Below, piece by piece: positions 55,114-64,000 of a DNA stretch of 64,000 bases (positions are counted from its first letter, which is position 1; each line of letters opens with the position of its first letter). Under the pieces are notes generated by a model, which saw only the letters and a list, made by a program, of their open reading frames with translations, made no database searches and had not been told where the DNA came from. The position numbers were made by a program, and so were the translations under genes. The stretch comes from an uncultured Pseudomonadales bacterium (lineage in GTDB: Bacteria > Pseudomonadota > Gammaproteobacteria > Pseudomonadales > Azotimanducaceae), in the NCBI GenBank assembly GCA_958296295.1, contig OY282460.1:806001-870000 (forward strand). The letters are read 5' to 3'.

Positions 55114-57446
55114 TGCGTTTCGAGTCGGTGACTGCCTACGCCTTCGGGCCGTTCCGCGGGAGGACGTTGAAGTTCACCCCCGGCATGAACGTCGTCTATG
55201 GCCCAAACGAGTCCGGCAAATCGAGCTGGCATGCCGCGATATACGCGGGCCTATGTGGCGCGAGGCAAAGCAGAGGTGCGCCGACAAGGCAGGAAAGAGA
55301 GTTCGAAAGACGCCGCAGACCGTGGCAGGGCACAGGCGACTGGAACGTAGGCGTCGTGGTCGCTCTCGGGGAACGCCGGATTGCGCTGCATCAAAACCTC
55401 GCCGCCAAGACTGGCCAAGCGCAGGACGCAGATTTGGCCGGCAAGGACTATTCGGCGGAAGTCAATCAAGGCGGCACACCGGATGGAGCGCGTTGGCTCG
55501 GCCTCAACAGAGTGTCGTTCCTCAACACCGGCTGCGTTCGCCAAGCGGAGATGCTTGGTGTACGCGATGGTGCAGAACACCTTCAAGACGCATTACAAAA
55601 AGCTGCAGACAAGGCCGACAAAGACGCCACCGCCGCCCAAGCACTGAAAGAGCTGGAGAACTATCGGAAGGTGCAGATCGGTTCTCTCCGCGCACCCACA
55701 AAACCTCTCCTCACAGCGAAGGCAGCCGTCGCCAACGCCAAAGGTCGGCTGGCAGACGCCCAGAGTGCGCTCACCGAATACCTTGAACGACAACGCAACG
55801 TCAGGAAGTTGGAAGCGGAAGTCGAAGCGTATCGGCAGCGGGTACAAGCGGTGCAAGCGCTCATGGCGGAGAGGATAGCAACGCGGGCCACTGACAGGCT
55901 GCAACGCGTGCGCGAGTTAAGCCAACGTTTTGTCGATGGGCCTCCCAACCCATCCGTCGATGACGCGGTGCTTGCAGACCAAGTGGCGGTGGCGATGGCC
56001 GCTTGGAACAGGGCGCCACCGGAGCCGCAACGGCCACCAGGCGCGACGTGCGAGGAACTGGACCGGCAACGGTCGTCGGTACAGGAAGAACAGCGCCTAC
56101 TCGCTTCGGTTCACCCAAGGCAGCGGCCAAAGGCGCTGCCACTGCTATCTGGGCTCGGTTTGCTGGTCGTGGCGGGAATGTGTTTCTGGGCCCAAACTAT
56201 GGTGCTGATGTTCGTTGGCGGGATGTGCCTTGCTGCGGGGCTCGGTGCCGTCTATTTGGGGATGCAGGTCAAGCGTGCGGCTGCACAGACACATGCGGCG
56301 CAGTTGGACGCCCTAACCGAACGCCTTGGCCACCTGGGAGACCAGATAAGCCGTCGCCGGGCGGCCGACGTTGCCTACGGCGATGCCATGCGACGGCGTC
56401 AGGCCGATCAGCAAGAAATACATCGTGCAGCCGCAGCTGCAGGTTGTCGGGAATCGGACACCGGGGCGCAAGTTCGCGCCCTCCGTAGCTGGCAGGAGAG
56501 GCGGCGAGAGCGCTTGGCACGGATCGCGGAAGAAACCAAGCGATGGGGAGAGCTACAGAGCGAGCTGGCTGGACAGTCGATTGAGGAGATCGAACGCGTA
56601 GCCAACGTCAAGCGGACGGAAGCAGACACGCTGCTGAACGCATGCGATGCGGCGCAACTAAACGCCGTGCGCACTGTCGACGACGACTTGCCTCAGCTGT
56701 TGCATGCAGAGAAGCAAGCACAAAGGCGACTGGACCAAACACGGGGCGGTCTCCGTGCGTTCGCTGAGGACTTGCCGAGCGTTGCGGATGCCGAAGACGA
56801 CTACGAGGATGCCATACGACGATTGAGACGTCTCGAAGAGCTCGATCAAACCTTAGCAAAGACAACCAGGTTCCTTGCGAAGGCGCAGCAACGTGTGCAT
56901 CGGGACGTCGCTGGCGTATTACGGGGTACGCTCTTGGAGTGGCTGCCACGCGTCACGGGCGGACGCTATACCGACTGTCGAATCGACCCGCAAACCTTGT
57001 CGGTCGAAGTGTGTACGTCTCAGGGAGATTGGCGGAATGCCGAGCTGCTGTCGCACGGCACGGCGGAACAGCTATACCTGCTGTTGCGGCTGGCGCTGTG
57101 CCGGCATCTGGTAGGGGAAGGCGAAACCTGCCCGTTGATTCTCGATGATCCTGTCAGCGCCTGTGATGCCGCCCGACAGCGCTTGATTCTGGAGACGCTG
57201 TTGGAGATCAGCACTTCTACTCAGGTGATTCTCTTCACCCATGACGACAATGTTCGCGAGTGGGGGCTCCAGCGACTCTCCCGCGGTGGCAATAGCCAAG
57301 TTGTAAGGCTATCGAGCGCAGAGAAAGTCGAACCCCGCTTTGGGGGCCTCGGCACTCGCATCGCCAACCGATTCCGGGGCGAACAATTGGAAGCACCGTT
57401 CGAGGAAGTGCGCGGGGCGTCAATTAGACCGTTGGACTTGCAATAG
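55113..57446 (+). CDS. SMC/YhaN-like AAA ATPase with FitA-like antitoxin tail
   Basis: 777 residues. Walker A is YGPNESGKSSW (29-39), Walker B is CPLILDDPVSACD, and ELLSHGTAEQLYLLLRLALC supplies the ABC signature region. Two long coiled-coil arms lie between (about 165-250 and 500-600), with a hydrophobic hairpin near 345-390 (LLSGLGLLVVAGMCFWAQTM), as in YhaN. It partners the phosphoesterase to form an SbcCD-like nuclease. The last 35 residues are unexpected: FGGLGTRIANRFRGEQLEAP, then FEEVRGASIRPLDLQ. This matches the toxin-binding tail of FitA/VapB antitoxins, in which the Arg of an E-x-V-R-G motif enters the PIN toxin active site; here it is R767. The PIN gene follows with no gap. Confidence 0.85.
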   Translation: MRFESVTAYAFGPFRGRTLKFTPGMNVVYGPNESGKSSWHAAIYAGLCGARQSRGAPTRQEREFERRRRPWQGTGDWNVGVVVALGERRIALHQNLAAKTGQAQDADLAGKDYSAEVNQGGTPDGARWLGLNRVSFLNTGCVRQAEMLGVRDGAEHLQDALQKAADKADKDATAAQALKELENYRKVQIGSLRAPTKPLLTAKAAVANAKGRLADAQSALTEYLERQRNVRKLEAEVEAYRQRVQAVQALMAERIATRATDRLQRVRELSQRFVDGPPNPSVDDAVLADQVAVAMAAWNRAPPEPQRPPGATCEELDRQRSSVQEEQRLLASVHPRQRPKALPLLSGLGLLVVAGMCFWAQTMVLMFVGGMCLAAGLGAVYLGMQVKRAAAQTHAAQLDALTERLGHLGDQISRRRAADVAYGDAMRRRQADQQEIHRAAAAAGCRESDTGAQVRALRSWQERRRERLARIAEETKRWGELQSELAGQSIEEIERVANVKRTEADTLLNACDAAQLNAVRTVDDDLPQLLHAEKQAQRRLDQTRGGLRAFAEDLPSVADAEDDYEDAIRRLRRLEELDQTLAKTTRFLAKAQQRVHRDVAGVLRGTLLEWLPRVTGGRYTDCRIDPQTLSVEVCTSQGDWRNAELLSHGTAEQLYLLLRLALCRHLVGEGETCPLILDDPVSACDAARQRLILETLLEISTSTQVILFTHDDNVREWGLQRLSRGGNSQVVRLSSAEKVEPRFGGLGTRIANRFRGEQLEAPFEEVRGASIRPLDLQ

Positions 57447-57863
57447 ATGATCGTCTTGGACACGAACGTGGTCTCGGCGTTGATGCTGGACCGACCGGAC
57501 GCGGACGTTGTTCGATGGCTGGATCAACAAGCGCCTCGTTCGATCTGGACTACGTCGATTACGGTGTTCGAGGTCCGGTACGGCATCGCTCGTATGGCCG
57601 CAGGCGCCAAGAAAAGCCGGCTGTCAACCCTGTTCGATGTCCTGCTTCACGAAGACCTGCATGGGCGAGTAGTCGACTTCGACACCTCGGCCGCGGAACG
57701 CACCGCGGCATTGATGGCGGAACTTCAAGGCGCTGGGCGTCAGATCGACCTGCGCGATGGCATGATCTGCGGTATCGCATTGGCCCGCCAAGCCGATGTG
57801 GCAACACGCAATGTTCGCCACTTCGCGTCAACGCCCGTCTCGATCATCAATCCATGGTCTTAG
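57447..57863 (+). CDS. FitB/VapC-type PIN-domain ribonuclease
   Basis: 138 residues, full length. Acidic active-site residues are D5 (IVLDTNVVS), E42 (TVFEVRYG) and D104 (LRDGMICG), with ATRNVRHF and INPW at the end as in FitB. PIN toxins cut RNA with Mg2+/Mn2+ and are silenced by a paired antitoxin. No separate antitoxin gene precedes it; the ATG directly follows the ATPase stop. I therefore propose that the ATPase tail (see 55113-57446) acts as antitoxin. It ends 63 nt before the convergent ABC exporter gene. Confidence 0.9.
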   Translation: MIVLDTNVVSALMLDRPDADVVRWLDQQAPRSIWTTSITVFEVRYGIARMAAGAKKSRLSTLFDVLLHEDLHGRVVDFDTSAAERTAALMAELQGAGRQIDLRDGMICGIALARQADVATRNVRHFASTPVSIINPWS

Positions 57864-57926
57864 CTGACGGTTCCTTGACGAACAGGCCTGTGGCTGCCAT
57901 AGCAAGTGGCCACTCCCAGCACGCCC

Positions 57927-59828
57927 TCACTCTTCGCCTTTGGCTTCCCAACGTCTGGTCGCTTCGTCTAGGCTCTGTTGCCGATACAGCGCCGCGTAGT
58001 GGCCGTCTTTGGTCAATAGCGTCGCGTGGTCGCCGGATTCGACGATGCGCCCACCATCCACCACGACGATGCGGGTGGCGCCACGTATCGTGGACAGGCG
58101 GTGCGCGATGACGAAGCTGATGCGCCCTTGCAGCACGAACTTGAGGCCCTGCTGAATCTTGAGTTCGGTCTCGGTGTCCACCGACGAGGTGGCCTCGTCC
58201 ATCACTAGTATCTGCGGTTCGGCCAAGATGGCGCGGGCGAACGACACGAGCTGCTTCTGCCCGGCGGAGAGCCGGCCGCCGCCCTCGCCCACCTCGGTGT
58301 CGTAGCCGCGCTCCATGTCGATGATGAAATCGTGCGCGCCGGCGAGCTTGGCGCTCCACTCGATCTCCTCTTCGCTTGCCGTCAGCCGTCCATAACGGAT
58401 GTTGTCCCGGATCGTGCCGCTGAACACGTGGGCGTTCTGCAGCACCACGCCCAGATTGGATTGCAGCCAGTGCAGGCTGCGCTCACGGTAATCCCGGCCG
58501 TCGAGCAGCACTTGCCCGGTGGTGGGCTCGTAGAACCGGCAGATGATGTTCACCAGGGTGCTCTTGCCGCCGCCGGTGGGCCCGACGATGGCGATGGTCT
58601 CGTTCATTTCCGCGCCGAGATCAATGTTCGACAAAACGGGCTTCGCGCCTTCGTAGGCGAAGCCGACGCCACGCAGCTCGATGCGCGTGATGCGCTTCGG
58701 GCCGCCGTCCGCGGCGACTCCGGGTGGGCGCGAATGGGTTTGCCCGGCGGCGAGCACCTGCGCGACCTGCTCGGAATCCCGCACTTCGGGCGTCGCGTCT
58801 ATCAACGACAGCACGCGTTCCGCCGCCGCTTGCGCCATTTGCATTTCGGCGAACCAGTGGCCGATGGACTCCACCGGATCGAAGAAGTGGCGGGCGAGCA
58901 TCATGAACGCGATCAACGTGCCGATTCCCAAGGCGCCGGCGTGCAGCATGGTGCCGCCAGCCACCAACGTGAGGTTGGTGGCCAATGCGGCGAGCAACAG
59001 CACGATGGGCACGTAGATCGCGGCCAGCAGCAGGTTGCGCACCGAGGCGCGGTACATCGTTTTCGTGAGCTTGCCGAAATCCCGCGCGTCCGCCTTTTCG
59101 CGCACGAACGCCTTGGTCGTGAGCACGCCCATGATGGATTCGTTGTACGCGCCGGTGATGAGCGAGTTCGTGCTGCGCACCTGCCGGGCGCTCGCCAGAA
59201 TGCGCTTGCGGAACTTGGCCGACACCCAGCCGACCACCGGCACCACCACGAAAGCCACCAGCGCCAGACGCCAATTCATCACCAACATGGCGCCGGCGAT
59301 TCCCAGCATCATGGTGAGTCCCCACACGACGTCCAAAAACGCCCACGCCAAGATGTCCGTCAAGCGGTTGCAGTCCGCGGTGAGACGCGCCATCAACCAC
59401 CCGGTGGGCCGCCTGTCGTAATACGAAAAAGACAGCCGTTGCAGGTTGGCGAACGCCTCGGCGCGGATGTCGTGGCTGGCGAACGCCTCGATTTTGCCGG
59501 AAAGCCAAATGAGCGCGCCCACCGCGCCCGCCATGACCAGATTGCAGGCGAGATACAGCAATCCCCACAACGCGAATGCGGCATTCGCGCCGGAGGCTTC
59601 CACGTCGTCCACCACCCCCTTGGCGATGAGCGGAAAGGCCGCTTCCACCAGCGCGGTGGCCACCGCCACCAGTCCGAGCAGCACGAGGTCGCGCTTGTAG
59701 ACGAAGACGTAACCGAACAGCCGCCGCCAAAGGCGCGGCTGCAAGCCGGCGGACGCGGCATCCTCGTTGAACCCGTCGCCGGCGTTCACATCGGCGAGTT
59801 GGGGATCGAAGGCGTCCATTTCAGCCAT
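57927..59828 (-). CDS. ABC exporter subunit with canonical catalytic site (MsbA/heterodimer type)
   Basis: 633 residues from ATG with GGGAG about 7 nt upstream. Six membrane spans in the first 330 residues, then the nucleotide domain: Walker A GPTGGGKST, Walker B ILVMDEATSSVD with catalytic Glu. The signature is LSAGQKQLV rather than LSGGQ. The start overlaps the other exporter gene by 8 nt. Together they look like a heterodimeric exporter. The substrate is unknown; drugs or lipids are the usual cargo. Confidence 0.92.
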   Translation of the reverse strand: MAEMDAFDPQLADVNAGDGFNEDAASAGLQPRLWRRLFGYVFVYKRDLVLLGLVAVATALVEAAFPLIAKGVVDDVEASGANAAFALWGLLYLACNLVMAGAVGALIWLSGKIEAFASHDIRAEAFANLQRLSFSYYDRRPTGWLMARLTADCNRLTDILAWAFLDVVWGLTMMLGIAGAMLVMNWRLALVAFVVVPVVGWVSAKFRKRILASARQVRSTNSLITGAYNESIMGVLTTKAFVREKADARDFGKLTKTMYRASVRNLLLAAIYVPIVLLLAALATNLTLVAGGTMLHAGALGIGTLIAFMMLARHFFDPVESIGHWFAEMQMAQAAAERVLSLIDATPEVRDSEQVAQVLAAGQTHSRPPGVAADGGPKRITRIELRGVGFAYEGAKPVLSNIDLGAEMNETIAIVGPTGGGKSTLVNIICRFYEPTTGQVLLDGRDYRERSLHWLQSNLGVVLQNAHVFSGTIRDNIRYGRLTASEEEIEWSAKLAGAHDFIIDMERGYDTEVGEGGGRLSAGQKQLVSFARAILAEPQILVMDEATSSVDTETELKIQQGLKFVLQGRISFVIAHRLSTIRGATRIVVVDGGRIVESGDHATLLTKDGHYAALYRQQSLDEATRRWEAKGEE

Positions 59829-61680
59829 TGCGCGCTCCCGTTTGTCCGGTGGACGCGGCGCCGGCCACGTCGCGCCGGATGGCGTCGTCGAGCAGGCCTT
59901 GGATTTCGCAAAGGCGCCGGTAGGGGCCTGGCGCCGCCGCCAAGTCTTCGTGAACGCCGTCCTGCACCAGGCGTCCACGTTCGAGCACCAGAATCCTGTC
60001 GGCGTCCCGGACGGACGACAGGCGATGCGCGATCACCAATGTGGTGTGGCGACCGCGACGGTGCGCCAGCGCCTCCAGAATGCGCCGTTCGGTGCCGGTG
60101 TCCACTGCCGACAGCGAATCGTCCAACACCAGGATCGGCGGGTCCTTCAGCAACGCCCGCGCCAGCGCAAGCCGTTGCCGTTGGCCGCCGGAGAGTGTCG
60201 CGCCGCGTTCGCCCACGCGGGTCTGGTAGCCGGCCGGAAACCCGTCGATGGCGTCGGCGATGGCCGCTTCCCGGGCGGCAGCCGCGATCTCGTCGTCCGC
60301 GGCGTCCGGCCTGCCCACGCGGAGATTCTCGGCGATGGTGCGCGAATACAGGAAGGGGTCCTGCATCACCACGCCCACTTGGTCGCGCAGCCAGCGACGA
60401 TCCACGTCGCGCGCATCCATGCCGTCCACGAGGATGCGCCCCGAGTGGATGGGGTACAGCCGCAACAACAGGCGCACGAGGGTGGATTTGCCGCAGCCCG
60501 GCGGGCCGACGATGCCCACCGTCTGCCCCGCGGGAATGCGCACCGAGAAGTCCACTACCGCGGCGCGGTCCGCCTTGTAGCCGGCGCGAACCTCCTCAAA
60601 GACGATGTGGCCGCTCGCCCGCTCTATCGACGGCGTGGGTTCGCGGCTCTCCTCCTGGGCTTCCAGAATGTGGTTCACGCGGCCCAAGGCCACCAGCGCC
60701 TTGCCGGCGTCCGTAAGCACCTCGCCGAGGCGCCGCACCGGCCAGATCACCTGCGAGACCAGGCTGACGAAAACGAACAACCCGCCCACGGTTATGCTGC
60801 CGGCGGCGAGGAACATGCCGCCGGCGATCAACACGATGCCGATTTGCGACATGCAGAAGAAGTCGCTCAGGCCCCAATACACCGCCTCCAGGCGATTGAC
60901 GCGATAGAGGTTGTCCCGGAAGGCGCGGTTGCGAACGCCGAAGCGCTCGATCTCGTGTTCTTGGCGGGCGAAAGCGCGCACCACGCGAATGCCGGCCAGA
61001 TTTTCCTGCAGCACGGCGGTGAGCGCGCCCTCGGCCTCGTCCGCGATCTGGAACCGCCGGCGCACGCGGGAAAAGAACAGGATCGCCCCGGCCAAGAGGA
61101 ACGGCATCAGGCACATGCCGAGCGCCGCCAACCGCGCGTCGCGCATGAACAGCAACGGCGCCATCACCGCCACGAGCAACAAGGAGCGGCCGATCTGCAC
61201 GACCTGCGAAGACAAGAACAAGCGCACGGTCTCCACGTCGGAGCTGCACCGCTGCACCAGATCGCCCGTGTCCGCGTCATCGAAAAAAGCGGCCGGCAGG
61301 TTGTGCAAGCGCAGAAACAACGCGTCGCGCACACGCCGGGCCAAAGCCTCGGACGCCACGGCCGCCCAGCGTCCGCGCAAGTACATGAGCAGGCCGTCAA
61401 CGCCAACGAGAAGCACCGCGGCAACGGCCGACACCACGAGGTACGCCACCACATGCTCGCCACCCGCCAGCCAAGAGGTCAGCCGGGCGAGCGGCCAAAG
61501 CGCGTGCGCGAAGTCCCCTTCCGTCACCACGTCCAAAGCGTGTCCGGCGATCACCGGGGCGCCGAGCATGCAGGCGTTGGACAGGGCGGTGGCCGCCACC
61601 GCGCACGAGTAGCGCAACCGCTGCCCGCCGGTGAGACTCCACAAGCCGCCGAAACTGGCGTGATGTTTGCGCCTTTGCAT
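59821..61680 (-). CDS. ABC exporter subunit with degenerate catalytic site
   Basis: 619 residues, six membrane spans then a nucleotide domain. Walker A GPPGCGKST and signature [16 protein letters not shown] are normal, but Walker B is ILVLDDSLSAVD, with Asp where the catalytic Glu should be. The partner lacks LSGGQ. So one of the two ATP sites pairs Asp with LSAGQ and is degenerate, as in known heterodimeric exporters such as TM287/288 and BmrCD. It is the first gene of the pair, with a promoter at about 62003-62030. Confidence 0.92.
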   Translation of the reverse strand: MQRRKHHASFGGLWSLTGGQRLRYSCAVAATALSNACMLGAPVIAGHALDVVTEGDFAHALWPLARLTSWLAGGEHVVAYLVVSAVAAVLLVGVDGLLMYLRGRWAAVASEALARRVRDALFLRLHNLPAAFFDDADTGDLVQRCSSDVETVRLFLSSQVVQIGRSLLLVAVMAPLLFMRDARLAALGMCLMPFLLAGAILFFSRVRRRFQIADEAEGALTAVLQENLAGIRVVRAFARQEHEIERFGVRNRAFRDNLYRVNRLEAVYWGLSDFFCMSQIGIVLIAGGMFLAAGSITVGGLFVFVSLVSQVIWPVRRLGEVLTDAGKALVALGRVNHILEAQEESREPTPSIERASGHIVFEEVRAGYKADRAAVVDFSVRIPAGQTVGIVGPPGCGKSTLVRLLLRLYPIHSGRILVDGMDARDVDRRWLRDQVGVVMQDPFLYSRTIAENLRVGRPDAADDEIAAAAREAAIADAIDGFPAGYQTRVGERGATLSGGQRQRLALARALLKDPPILVLDDSLSAVDTGTERRILEALAHRRGRHTTLVIAHRLSSVRDADRILVLERGRLVQDGVHEDLAAAPGPYRRLCEIQGLLDDAIRRDVAGAASTGQTGARNG

Positions 61681-62544
61681 GGTTCTTCCAAACGTCGAAG
61701 GCCGCCAACAGCGGTGGCGCGTCCGACGGTAGAGGACAGTGGGCAGTGCAGCCCCGCGGACGGAGCGGCGTCGGGGTCGGCGGTGGAAACGCGCATGCCA
61801 GTCGGCATTTGCGCCGACCGGCCGAGCTTGCGGTTCTAGCCGTCCGCCTCGGCGAAAACGCCGTTTAGCGCGGACGAGAGCGAGGGCCTTCAGGCCACCC
61901 GCTTGCGGCGTTTGGAATCAGCCGCCTGCGCGCTTCCCTCGCGCACCGATGTGGGCACGGATTCGCACGGTTCTCTCTCCCGTCCGAAAAGGAAGGGAGC
62001 GGATCGTACACATCTGCCGTGCGATTGCAACGGTTTTTTGAGCAAAATGAGCAAGAGAAAGAAAGCGGAAATTGCGACGGAGGGGAGGATGGGGCGGAAT
62101 TGGCGTTTCCTTCCAAAGGAAGGAGAGACGGGATGCGGGAGATTCTGTCGGTTTTTCAAGATGTTGTAGGGCCCGCGGGCGGGCCACGACCTGCAAGAGG
62201 CTTTGACGATCGCGCTGGTATCGTTCGAGGGCGCCCCAGACACACCGCCACGCCGCGCACGAAACGGTCTTGCGCCATTTCGGCCAGCGCCCTTCTCGTC
62301 GTTGGATCAGACGTTGGGCATGAGGTTCGCAAACGTGGGGACTCGGCAGTCTATGCCGGCGCTCTCACGTCGCCCACAGCCATAATGCCGGCGTCGGGGC
62401 CGGGCGGCGTTCGGCGTAGGCACCTCCCTCGGCGCCTGCGCCGGCCGCTGAGCCGGGCAGCCCGAATCCCGTCGCCGCCTTGCGAGCGATTTAGAACGAG
62501 CCTGCCGAAGCCGCCCCTTAGTCGTCCATGTCGGCGACGCGGTG
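61681..62544. other. Leader/intergenic region upstream of the exporter
   Basis: No supportable gene. It holds the exporter promoter, an AT-richer patch at 62030-62160 and a GC-rich palindrome (GGCCCGCGGGCGGGCC, about 62169-62184). A plus-strand frame at 62047-62169 (MSKRKKAEIATEGRMGRNWR) has a start but no ribosome site and I do not trust it. Confidence 0.35.
62003..62030 (-). promoter_or_regulatory. Sigma70-like promoter of the ABC exporter operon
   Basis: Minus-strand TTGCAA (62025-62030), a 16-nt spacer and TACGAT (62003-62008). The leader to the ATG at 61680 would be about 315 nt. Confidence 0.45.
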
Positions 62545-62925
62545 CCAGTACAGGTCGACGAGTACGTGATGGAGGTTCCGCTGCCGGTGAAAGTCAGTTC
62601 CTTCTTCTCGCCCGGTCGGCAGTCCCATTCGGTTTCACTGGTGTACTTTTCTGAGCCGCCGGCGGTAGACGTGATCCAGACGGAGTAGGTGAATGAAGGG
62701 ATCCGTTTCGCCGCGCAACATTGCACAGATAATGTCGTCCTTCGTGGTGTCCTTGAGGACGCGGTGGTTCCTTGTGCTGTAGTTGCAGTCGACTATCAGC
62801 AAGCCCTCGGGCTGTGTTTCGGCGTCGCCACCTTCCGGGGTCGGGGTGGAGGTGTTGTTGATGACTTTGTACAAGATGTCCCCGTTGTAGATCCGTCCGT
62901 TGTGGGATCCGCGCCGAAATGTTCC
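62545..62925 (-). pseudogene. Possible frameshifted gene for a secreted Thr/Ser-rich protein
   Basis: On the minus strand one frame reads RIYNGDILYKVINNTSTPTP and GLLIVDCNYSTRNHRVLKDT. A second frame follows after about 62730: SFTYSVWITSTAGGSEKYTS, ETEWDCRPGEKKELTFTGSG and TSITYSSTCTG. Both parts have the composition of an extracellular beta-rich protein, and they join head to tail across one indel. No start or signal peptide could be set. It could be a real gene with a sequencing error or a decayed one; the family is unknown. Confidence 0.35.
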
Positions 62926-63020
62926 GCTGCGCCCCGGATCGAGAGTAAGCGAACAGCATTCGCGGCGGAGTCGGCCCGATGGCCGTTTGGCAGTGGTGGC
63001 GTAGCTGCCGCCAAGCGGTG

Positions 63021-63959
63021 TCAGACGTTGCGGCCAGGCAGCCGCGTCGCCCAGTCCAATTTGCTGCGACAAGACTCGTAGAAGTTGTGGCTGACGGGAA
63101 ACGCGAGACGCAAGGGGTGCGGGTGTTTCGCTATGCCCACATCGTCGCCGTCTTCCAGAGCACGGTCCAGCTGCGAATCGCAGCTCAGCTTCGGCACCGC
63201 CGGCGGATCGTTGCCGGCGACGCCCACGCGAACGCGAACGCGCGAATCGCCATGAACAACCAAAGGCCTCGACGTGAGCGTGTGGGGGAACATGGGCACG
63301 ATGACCATCGCGTCCAAACGCGGGTGCATGATGGGGCCGCCAGCCGATAGCGCGTAGGCGGTGGAACCGGTGGCGGTGGCGACGATGAGGCCGTCCGAAC
63401 GCTGGTCGTAGACGAACTCGTCATCCACGAACAAGCTGAAGTCCATCATGCGCGACATGCTGCCGGCGTGAACCACGACATCGTTCAGCGCGGCGTCCGC
63501 GGCGCCAACGGCACGGCCGCCGCGGGACACGCGAGCGGCCAGCAGGAAACGTTCTTCCACGGTGCGCTCGCCGCGCAGCACGGCTGGCAACTTGCTGGCG
63601 ATCTGACGTGGCGAGATGTCCGCCAAGAATCCGAGCCCGCCACGGTTGACGCCCAAGACCGGCACGTTCCGGTGCGCGACATCGCGGGCGACGCCCAGGA
63701 TGCTGCCGTCGCCGCCCACCACCACGACCAGCTCGACGTCATCGCCGATCGCCGTGCGCGGTACGCCATCGCCGCGCCCGAGCATGGACGCCGTGCGCGC
63801 TTCCAGCACGACGTCGATGGCCGTCGCCCGCAATGTGTCGAGCACCACCTGCAGCGAGTCCATCACACCGGGGGCGCCGGCTCGCGCCACCAGCCCGACG
63901 CGGCCGATCGCGGCCCCCGAAGGCGTTTCGTCGTCGGAGTCGTCCGTCGATCCGAACAT
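63021..63959 (-). CDS. nadK: NAD kinase (ATP:NAD+ 2'-phosphotransferase)
   Basis: 312 residues from ATG; a TTG four codons upstream lies only 2 nt from AGGAGG and is a rival start. It phosphorylates NAD to NADP. VVVGGDGSILGVARD is the GGDG motif. LGVNRGGLGFLADI and ALNDVVVHAG follow, the second at the NE/D position, and DGLIVATATGSTAYALSAGG is the conserved C-terminal strand. The upstream end is near the window edge. Confidence 0.94.
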   Translation of the reverse strand: MFGSTDDSDDETPSGAAIGRVGLVARAGAPGVMDSLQVVLDTLRATAIDVVLEARTASMLGRGDGVPRTAIGDDVELVVVVGGDGSILGVARDVAHRNVPVLGVNRGGLGFLADISPRQIASKLPAVLRGERTVEERFLLAARVSRGGRAVGAADAALNDVVVHAGSMSRMMDFSLFVDDEFVYDQRSDGLIVATATGSTAYALSAGGPIMHPRLDAMVIVPMFPHTLTSRPLVVHGDSRVRVRVGVAGNDPPAVPKLSCDSQLDRALEDGDDVGIAKHPHPLRLAFPVSHNFYESCRSKLDWATRLPGRNV

Positions 63960-64000
63960 GACCGTGACCAATGCCTCCTAGGGCGTGCTCTTGCCTTCGT

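Noticed and set aside
58332..60716. A 794-codon plus-strand open frame
   Set aside because: Antisense to both ABC exporter genes, with low-complexity His/Arg/Gln composition. A shadow frame.
62169..62184. GGCCCGCGGGCGGGCC as a terminator
   Set aside because: The loop is only about two bases and no T-run follows on either strand.

Overview
The window is GC-rich (about two thirds G+C by eye) and looks like the chromosome of a Gram-negative proteobacterium. Evidence is a lipopolysaccharide-core block (two heptosyltransferases, a core glycosyltransferase, a heptose-kinase-like protein and an O-antigen-ligase-like protein), MacA/MacB-type export and a PII-family regulator. A gammaproteobacterium is my best guess. 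Several decayed genes and transposase remnants suggest a genome that tolerates pseudogenes. Genes are tightly packed, with many 1 to 11 nt overlaps.

Layout. 1-1771: a membrane glycosyltransferase-like gene split by a frameshift. 1772-8900: an accessory island. It holds an HNH-nuclease remnant, a truncated secreted-protein fragment, a four-gene minus-strand operon (C5 DNA methyltransferase, a protein with two GHKL ATPase domains, a receiver-like protein, an unknown protein) and an integrase-type transposase remnant. 8911-11141: a phosphoglycosyl transferase and two membrane proteins. 11213-22878: catabolism of acyl-CoA esters (crotonases, glutaryl-CoA dehydrogenase, biotin-dependent carboxylase alpha and beta subunits, an HMG-CoA-lyase-like enzyme, a GST), interrupted by pyrF and a GMC dehydrogenase pair. 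23141-25412: two DUF1538 membrane proteins with a PII-like and a CBS protein.

25530-30470: a second accessory patch. Two decayed Rpn-family (recombination-promoting nuclease) copies flank a tyrosine-recombinase remnant and an intact PD-(D/E)XK-like protein. 30664-34174: a MacAB-like export system. 34219-42464: an enolase-superfamily dehydratase, then a MoxR/DUF58/DUF4129/DUF4350/SpoIIM/RDD operon. 42782-49930: ilvE followed by the LPS-core genes. 49935-53518: a phosphopantetheinyl transferase, an acyl-CoA ligase and a GST-like protein. 53608: bacterioferritin-associated ferredoxin.

53986-57863: a three-gene operon of SbcD-like phosphoesterase, SMC/YhaN-like ATPase and FitB-type PIN nuclease. 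The ATPase ends in what looks like the toxin-binding tail of a FitA antitoxin. 57927-61680: a heterodimeric ABC exporter. 63021-63959: NAD kinase.

The two best candidates for undescribed systems are the ATPase-antitoxin-tail/PIN operon (53986-57863) and the methyltransferase/dual-GHKL/receiver operon (2798-7979). Both resemble defence modules, but no function can be proved from sequence alone.
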